From assembly GCA_947650285.1 (NCBI GenBank), contig CANTFL010001080.1:106463-170462 (forward strand): DNA of 64,000 bases. The letters are read 5' to 3'. This DNA comes from Hyaloperonospora brassicae. Lineage: Eukaryota > Oomycota > Peronosporomycetes > Peronosporales > Peronosporaceae. The position numbers and the translations under genes were made by a program. Shown one piece after another: positions 56,001-64,000 of this stretch. Every line of letters begins with the position of its first letter. The first letter of the stretch is position 1. The notes beneath the pieces were generated by a model. That model searched no databases, had not been told where the DNA came from, and was given only the letters and a program-made list of their open reading frames with translations.

Positions 56001-59000
56001 GAGTGTTGTTGTTGTGTTGTGTGTCTCGAATGGACAGCTGGAGTGCTTTGTCTCGACTACAGCAGCACGATACTATTGACGCCGTGTGACCCTTCTTCTT
56101 TTTGACAAGTGAATGATGCGCGCGGGAGTAGCTGTGTCGACAAACCTGTTGCAAAAGAAACCATGCTGGCCAGCAGAATATACGAGATCCTGGCGACCGG
56201 AGCATCATGCGTCTGGTCAACAATGGGCTCGTCAATGGACCGTGAGGGTACAGCTTGTTGAGACGCAAACGCGACGACGATGTTCGTGACTCTCGAGCGC
56301 TGCTTCTGGCTCTCTGACGTCAATATTACCATTAGATGTGTATGTGTGTGTGTGGAATGCGACCGTCTAATTGGTATATCTACGTGATTGCGCAATCGAC
56401 TACGTCACCGAACACAGGCTGGAAGGAATGGCGAGTGGACAAGTTGCCTCGTTGAAAGATCGAGGGTCATGGGAAGCAATTCCGGCTGAAATGGACGGAA
56501 ATGACGTGCAGTATCGAAGTCTTGCTTCGGGCGTTCCTTGGCGGTACATAGACGTGCCGCTGTTGTTTTACAAAACACGCACACAAATGCTCCCGTCTCG
56601 GCCGCTCGGCTCCATTTTTTTCCTGCCAAGTTTGCGTCAAGGTTCCCAAACACAGATTTGTCTGCTGCGTCTTGTCAGTAGTCTGCACTCATCCCATCCT
56701 GTATAGGACCGATTTGCGTTGTTGAACGGCTTGCTGCTTCGTGTCGGTGTCGACGTCGCGCGGACGTCGCGACGGTGCGGTGCGTGTACAAGGAGATGTT
56801 GTCTAGCATCGGCATTCGACAAATCTCGTATGCCCATGGTCGAATCCGTTCGATCAGCGAGAGAAGACAATATCCACGCGCGCGGGGCAACGGTATGACC
56901 GAGTGGATGGCTCGTGGTTGAACGACTGGAAACAAGACATGCCAGATACGACGTGCAACCGCAAATCTTCTTCGTCCGCGGTACGATTATGCTTGCCTTC
57001 GGTGGTAAACAATTCGATTTCAGCGGTGCTTCCGTGACTTTCGGGCGCGATCACCTGCAACGAAGGACATGGAGCGATGTCGATCCATGCACAGTATCTT
57101 TGCATGGAACGATCTCAATCCAAGCACAGTGTCTGATCATGGAACGATATCGATCCACTCACAGTATCTGAGCATCAAATGACGAATCGAATTGCAGGCT
57201 CGAGTAGCCGCAGATGACGATGATTTGTTTGATTGCACTACCATCCTACGGGTGAATACAAACACACGGAACAAACGGAACAGAAACGTGTGGTCACAAC
57301 CGTTCTCTTGTCATTGCGGGAGTCGAGCAGGAAAGAACGATCATCGTGACTTGCCGACTGAAGCAGTCGAATCGGAGACGAATGGACATGACGAACGGTT
57401 GTCTGCTCACTTGCGACGGACTGGTCGGTTGATCTGTTGCATGGCTGGCCGCACCTCATCCACAAACGTTCATCTGTCCGTGGTGCAGCTGCACATTGTG
57501 ACGACAAGAGGGTGTTGTGTTGTGTTGTGTGTCTCGAATGGACAGCTGGAGTGCTTTGTCTCGACTACAGCAGCACGATACTATTGACGCCGTGTGACCC
57601 TTCTTCTTTTTGACAAGTGAATGATGCGCGCGGGAGTAGCTGTGTCGACAAACCTGTTGCAAAAGAAACCATGCTGGCCAGCAGAATATACGAGATCCTG
57701 GCGACCGGAGCATCATGCGTCTGGTCAACAATGGGCTCGTCAATGGACCGTGAGGGTACAGCTTGTTGAGACGCAAACGCGACGACGATGTTCGTGACTC
57801 TCGAGCGCTGCTTCTGGCTCTCTGACGTCAATATTACCATTAGATGTGTATGTGTGTGTGTGGAATGCGACCGTCTAATTGGTATATCTACGTGATTGCG
57901 CAATCGACTACGTCACCGAACACAGGCTGGAAGGAATGGCGAGTGGACAAGTTGCCTCGTTGAAAGATCGAGGGTCATGGGAAGCAATTCCGGCTGAAAT
58001 GGACGGAAATGACGTGCAGTATCGAAGTCTTGCTTCGGGCGTTCCTTGGCGGTACATAGACGTGCCGCCGTTGTTTTACAAAACACGCACACAAATGCTC
58101 CCGTCTCGGCCGCTTGTCTCCATTTTTTTCCTGCCAAGTTTGCGTCAAGGTTCCCAAACACAGATTTGTCTGCTGCGTCTTGTCAGTAGTCTGCACTCAT
58201 CCCATCCTGTATAGGACCGATTTGCGTTGTTGAACGGCTTGCTGCTTCGTGTCGGTGTCGACGTCGCGCGGACGTCGCGACGGTGCGGTGCGTGTACAAG
58301 GAGATGTTGTCTAGCATCGGCATTCGACAAATCTCGTATGCCCATGGTCGAATCCGTTCGATCAGCGAGAGAAGACAATATCCACGCGCGCGGGGCAACG
58401 GTATGACCGAGTGGATGGCTCGTGGTTGAACGACTGGAAACAAGACATGCCAGATACGACGTGCAACCGCAAATCTTCTTCGTCCGCGGTACGATTATGC
58501 TTGCCTTCGGTGGTAAACAATTCGATTTCAGCGGTGCTTCCGTGACTTTCGGGCGCGATCACCTGCAACGAAGGACATGGAGCGATGTCGATCCAAGCAC
58601 AGTATCTTTGCATGGAACGATCTCAATCCAAGCACAGTGTCTGATCATGGAACGATATCGATCCACTCACAGTATCTGAGCATCAAATGACGAATCGAAT
58701 AGGCTCGAGTAGCCGCAGATGACGATGATTTGTTTGATTGCACTACCATCCTACGGGTGAATACAAACACACGGAACAAACGGAACAGAAACGTGTGGTC
58801 ACAACCGTTCTCTTGTCATTGCGGGAGTCGAGCAGGAAAGAACGATCATCGTGACTTGCCGACTGAAGCAGTCGAATCGGAGACGAATGGACATGACGAA
58901 CGGTTGTCTGCTCACTTGCGACGGACTGGTCGGTTGATCTGTTGCATGGCTGGCCGCACCTCATCCACAAACGTTCATCTGTCCGTGGTGCAGCTGCACA

Positions 59001-62000
59001 TTGTGACGACAAGAGTGTTGTGTTGTGTTGTGTTGTGTGTCTCGAATGGACAGCTGGAGTGCTTTGTCTCGACTACAGCAGCACGATACTATTGACGCCG
59101 TGTGACCCTTCTTCTTTTTGACAAGTGAATGATGCGCGCGGGAGTAGCTGTGTCGACAAACCTGTTGCAAAAGAAACCATGCTGGCCAGCAAGAATATAC
59201 GAGATCCTGGCGACCGGAGCATCATGCGTCTGGTCAACAATGGGCTCGTCAATGGACCGTGAGGGTACAGCTTGTTGAGACGCAAACGCGACGACGATGT
59301 TCGTGACTCTCGAGCGCTGCTTCTGGCTCTCTGACGTCAATATTACCATTAGATGTGTATGTGTGTGTGTGGAATGCGACCGTCTAGTTGGTATATCTAC
59401 GTGATTGCGCAATCGACTACGTCACCGAACACAGGCTGGAAGGAATGGCGAGTGGACAAGTTGCCTCGTTGAAAGATCGAGGGTCATGGGAAGCAATTCC
59501 GGCTGAAATGGACGGAAATGACGTGCAGTATCGAAGTCTTGCTTCGGGCGTTCCTTGGCGGTACATAGACGTGCCGCTGTTGTTTTACAAAACACGCACA
59601 CAAATGCTCCCGTCTCGGCCGCTTGTCTCCATTTTTTTCCTGCCAAGTTTGCGTCAAGGTTCCCAAACACAGATTTGTCTGCTGCGTCTTGTCAGTAGTC
59701 TGCACTCATCCCATCCTGTATAGGACCGATTTGCGTTGTTGAACGGCTTGCTGCTTCGTGTCGGTGTCGACGTCGCGCGGACGTCGCGACGGTGCGGTGC
59801 GTGTACAAGGAGATGTTGTCTAGCATCGGCATTCGACAAATCTCGTATGCCCATGGTCGAATCCGTTCGATCAGCGAGAGAAGACAATATCCACGCGCGC
59901 GGGGCAACGGTATGACCGAGTGGATGGCTCGTGGTTGAACGACTGGAAACAAGACATACCAGATACGACGTGCAACCGCAAATCTTCTTCGTCCGCGGTA
60001 CGATTATGCTTGCCTTCGGTGGTAAACAATTCGATTTCAGCGGTGCTTCCGTGACTTTCGGGCGCGATCACCTGCAACGAAGGACATGGAGCGATGTCGA
60101 TCCAAGCACAGTATCTTTGCATGGAACGATCTCAATCCAAGCACAGTGTCTGATCATGGAACGATATCGATCCACTCACAGTATCTGAGCATCAAATGAC
60201 GAATCGAATAGGCTCGAGTAGCCGCAGATGACGATGATTTGTTTGATTGCACTACCATCCTACGGGTGAATACAAACACACGGAACAAACGGAACAGAAA
60301 CGTGTGGTCACAACCGTTCTCTTGTCATTGCGGGAGTCGAGCAGGAAAGAACGATCATCGTGACTTGCCGACTGAAGCAGTCGAATCGGAGACGAATGGA
60401 CATGACGAACGGTTGTCTGCTCACTTGCGACGGACTGGTCGGTTGATCTGTTGCATGGCTGGCCGCACCTCATCCACAAACGTTCATCTGTCCGTGGTGC
60501 AGCTGCACATTGTGACGACAAGAGTGTTGTGTTGTGTTGTGTGTCTCGAATGGACAGCTGGAGTGCTTTGTCTCGACTACAGCAGCACGATACTATTGAT
60601 GCCGTGTGACCCTTCTTCTTTTTGACAAGTGAATGATGCGCGCGGGAGTAGCTGTGTCGACAAACCTGTTGCAAAAGAAACCATGCTGGCCAGCAGAATA
60701 TACGAGATCCTGGCGACCGGAGCATCATGCGTCTGGTCAACAATGGGCTCGTCAATGGACCGTGAGGGTACAGCTTGTTGAGACGCAAACGCGACGACGA
60801 TGTTCGTGACTCTCGAGCGCTGCTTCTGGCTCTCTGACGTCAATATTACCATTAGATGTGTATGTGTGTGTGTGGAATGCGACCGTCTAGTTGGTATATC
60901 TACGTGATTGCGCAATCGACTACGTCACCGAACACAGGCTGGAAGGAATGGCGAGTGGACAAGTTGCCTCGTTGAAAGATCGAGGGTCATGGGAAGCAAT
61001 TCCGGCTGAAATGGACGGAAATGACGTGCAGTATCGAAGTCTTGCTTCGGGCGTTCCTTGGCGGTACATAGACGTGCCGCTGTTGTTTTACAAAACACGC
61101 ACACAAATGCTCCCGTCTCGGCCGCTTGTCTCCATTTTTTTCCTGCCAAGTTTGCGTCAAGGTTCCCAAACACAGATTTGTCTGCTGCGTCTTGTCAGTA
61201 GTCTGCACTCATCCCATCCTGTATAGGACCGATTTGCGTTGTTGAACGGCTTGCTGCTTCGTGTCGGTGTCGACGTCGCGCGGACGTCGCGACGGTGCGG
61301 TGCGTGTACAAGGAGATGTTGTCTAGCATCGGCATTCGACAAATCTCGTATGCCCATGGTCGAATCCGTTCGATCAGCGAGAGAAGACAATATCCACGCG
61401 CGCGGGGCAACGGTATGACCGAGTGGATGGCTCGTGGTTGAACGACTGGAAACAAGACATGCCAGATACGACGTGCAACCGCAAATCTTCTTCGTCCGCG
61501 GTACGATTATGCTTGCCTTCGGTGGTAAACAATTCGATTTCAGCGGTGCTTCCGTGACTTTCGGGCGCGATCACCTGCAACGAAGGACATGGAGCGATGT
61601 CGATCCAAGCACAGTATCTTTGCATGGAACGATCTCAATCCAAGCACAGTGTCTGATCATGGAACGATATCGATCCACTCACAGTATCTGAGCATCAAAT
61701 GACGAATCGAATAGGCTCGAGTAGCCGCAGATGACGATGATTTGTTTGATTGCACTACCATCCTACGGGTGAATACAAACACACGGAACAAACGGAACAG
61801 AAACGTGTGGTCACAACCGTTCTCTTGTCATTGCGGGAGTCGAGCAGGAAAGAACGATCATCGTGACTTGCCGACTGAAGCAGTCGAATCGGAGACGAAT
61901 GGACATGACGAACGGTTGTCTGCTCACTTGCGACGGACTGGTCGGTTGATCTGTTGCATGGCTGGCCGCACCTCATCCACAAACGTTCATCTGTCCGTGG

Positions 62001-62569
62001 TGCAGCTGCACATTGTGACGACAAGAGTGTTGTGTTGTGTTGTGTGTCTCGAATGGACAGCTGGAGTGCTTTGTCTCGACTACAGCAGCACGATACTATT
62101 GATGCCGTGTGACCCTTCTTCTTTTTGACAAGTGAATGATGCGCGCGGGAGTAGCTGTGTCGACAAACCTGTTGCAAAAGAAACCATGCTGGCCAGCAGA
62201 ATATACGAGATCCTGGCGACCGGAGCATCATGCGTCTGGTCAACAATGGGCTCGTCAATGGACCGTGAGGGTACAGCTTGTTGAGACGCAAACGCGACGA
62301 CGATGTTCGTGACTCTCGAGCGCTGCTTCTGGCTCTCTGACGTCAATATTACCATTAGATGTGTATGTGTGTGTGTGGAATGCGACCGACTAGTTGGTAT
62401 ATCTACGTGATTGCGCAATCGACTACGTCACCGAACACAGGCTGGAAGGAATGGCGAGTGGACAAGTTGCCTCGTTGAAAGATCGAGGGTCATGGGAAGC
62501 AATTCCGGCTGAAATGGACGGAAATGACGTGCAGTATCGAAGTCTTGCTTCGGGCGTTCCTTGGCGGTA

Positions 62570-62690
62570 CATATATGCGTGCTCGCTGTTGTTTTACAAA
62601 TCACGCACACAAATGAGCTCCCGTCTCGGCCGCTCTGTGCTCCATTTTGTTCCTGCAACATATGTGTTGCGTCAAGGGTTCCCAAACACA
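62570..62690. repeat. Divergent stretch in array copy 9
   Basis: Within about 120 bp this copy has at least six small insertions or substitutions absent from the other eight: ACATATATGCG for ACATAGACG, AAATCACGC for AAAACACGC, ATGAGCTCC for ATGCTCC, GCTCTGTGCTCC, and a near-palindromic CAACATATGTGTTG. Sequence on both sides is normal for the array. Confidence 0.75.
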
Positions 62691-64000
62691 GATTTGTCTG
62701 CTGCGTCTTGTCAGTAGTCTGCACTCATCCCATCCTGTATAGGACCGATTTGCGTTGTTGAACGGCTTGCTGCTTCGTGTCGGTGTCGACGTCGCGCGGA
62801 CGTCGCGACGGTGCGGTGCGTGTACAAGGAGATGTTGTCTAGCATCGGCATTCGACAAATCTCGTATGCCCATGGTCGAATCCGTTCGATCAGCGAGAGA
62901 AGACAATATCCACGCGCGCGGGGCAACGGTATGACCGAGTGGATGGCTCGTGGTTGAACGACTGGAAACAAGACATGCCAGATACGACGTGCAACCGCAA
63001 ATCTTCTTCGTCCGCGGTACGATTATGCTTGCCTTCGGTGGTAAACAATTCGATTTCAGCGGTGCTTCCGTGACTTTCGGGCGCGATCATCTGCAACGAA
63101 GGACATGGAGCGATCGTCGATCCGTGCACAGTATCTTTGCATGGAACGATCTCAATCCAAGCACAGTGTCTGATCATGGAACGATATCGATCCACTCACA
63201 GTATCTGAGCATCAAATGACGAATCGAATAGGCTCGAGTAGCCGCAGATGACGATGATTTGTTTGATTGCACTACCATCCTACGGGTGAATACAAACACA
63301 CGGAACAAACGGAACAGAAACGTGTGGTCACAACCGTTCTCTTGTCATTGCGAGAGTCGAGCAGGAAAGAACGATCATCGTGACTTGCCGACTGAAGCAG
63401 TCGAATCGGAGACGAATGGACATGACGAACGGTTGTCTGCTCACTTGCGACGGACTGGTCGGTTGATCTGTTGCATGGCTGGCCGCACCTCATCCACAAA
63501 CGTTCATCTGTCCGTGGTGCAGCTGCACATTGTGACGACAAGAGTGTTGTGTTGTGTTGTGTTGTGTGTCTCGAATGGACAGCTGGAGTGCTTTGTCTCG
63601 ACTACAGCAGCACGATACTATTGATGCCGTGTGACCCTTCTTCTTTTTGACAAGTGAATGATGCGCGCGGGAGTAGCTGTGTCGACAAACCTGTTGCAAA
63701 AGAAACCATGCTGGCCGGCAGAGATATACGAGATCCTGGCGACCGGAGCATCATGCGTCTGGTCAACAATGGGCTCGTCAATGGACCGTGAGGGTACAGC
63801 TTGTTGAGACGCAAACGCGACGACGATGTTCGTGACTCTCGAGCGCTGCTTCTGGCTCTCTGACGTCAATATTACCATTAGATGTGTATGTGTGTGTGTG
63901 GAATGCGACCGACTAGTTGGTATATCTACGTGATTGCGCAATCGACTACGTCACCGAACACAGGCTGGAAGGAATGGCGAGTGGACAAGTTGCCTCGTTG

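Larger units (their letters stand above)
50196..64000. repeat. Tandem array of a roughly 1.5-kb unit, nine periods plus a partial
   Basis: Using the anchor TTGGTATATCTACGTGATTG, units start at 50328, 51841, 53354, 54868, 56371, 57879, 59388, 60891, 62394 and 63917. Periods are 1513, 1513, 1514, 1503, 1508, 1509, 1503, 1503 and 1523 bp. Similarity begins about 130 bp before the first anchor and continues past the window edge. Copies are head-to-tail and almost identical. Length changes come mainly from a TGTTG microsatellite, a T homopolymer and a short variable joint after GCATCAAATGACG. Several frames of 80-200 codons recur on both strands, but none has a recognisable domain. The frame through the T homopolymer changes end point between copies (102, 117 and 111 codons), arguing against coding there. 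I found no rRNA, tRNA or snRNA. It may be a macrosatellite or a repeated gene with introns. Confidence 0.95.

Noticed and set aside
50196..64000. Array as rDNA, 5S, snRNA or histone cluster
   Set aside because: No recognisable 5S start, U1/U2/U6 conserved boxes, rRNA blocks or histone frames on either strand.

Overview
The window looks like nuclear DNA of an oomycete, probably a Phytophthora or downy-mildew relative. That is an inference from spliced eukaryotic genes with short GT..AG introns (78-206 bp), GC-rich coding sequence beside AT-rich repeat-filled DNA, and chromodomain-bearing Ty3/gypsy elements. No database search was possible.

Layout. (1) 1-6744 is a compact gene island. It holds ribosomal stalk protein P0 on the minus strand, divergent from a two-domain ethanolamine-phosphate cytidylyltransferase, then a spliced RMDN-like TPR protein and a six-exon TBL1/TBL1XR1-type LisH-WD40 corepressor. 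(2) 6745-8764 has no recognised gene. (3) 8770-16621 is a complete but old chromovirus (element 1) with a 5-bp target duplication (CTGGA), diverged LTRs and many stops. (4) 16622-39837 is an AT-rich graveyard with relics of a LINE, a Copia-like element and its LTRs, a gypsy-like patch, a minisatellite and a MITE-like inverted repeat. (5) 39838-47816 is a much younger chromovirus (element 2) with nearly identical LTRs and a CTTAT target duplication. (6) 47822-50195 holds one or two unrecognised genes. (7) About 50196 to the window end is a tandem array of a roughly 1.5-kb unit: nine complete periods plus the start of a tenth.

The most unusual signal is in element 2. Almost its whole length (LTRs, gag, pol and the antisense-ORF region) is built from back-to-back perfect inverted repeats, with stems of 7-14 bp about every 25-35 bp, far above chance. 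Element 1 shows the same pattern in decayed form and the neighbouring genes do not, so this looks like a property of this retroelement lineage. Second, both elements carry an antisense ORF. It starts just upstream of the 3' LTR, runs back across the chromodomain, and ends at exactly the same pol codon position in both. Third, the 1.5-kb array carries stepwise variants that sort by position along the array.

The four host genes are housekeeping functions (translation, phosphatidylethanolamine synthesis, a mitochondrial/cytoskeletal TPR protein, transcriptional corepression) and do not form a pathway together. The rest of the window is mobile or repeated DNA.
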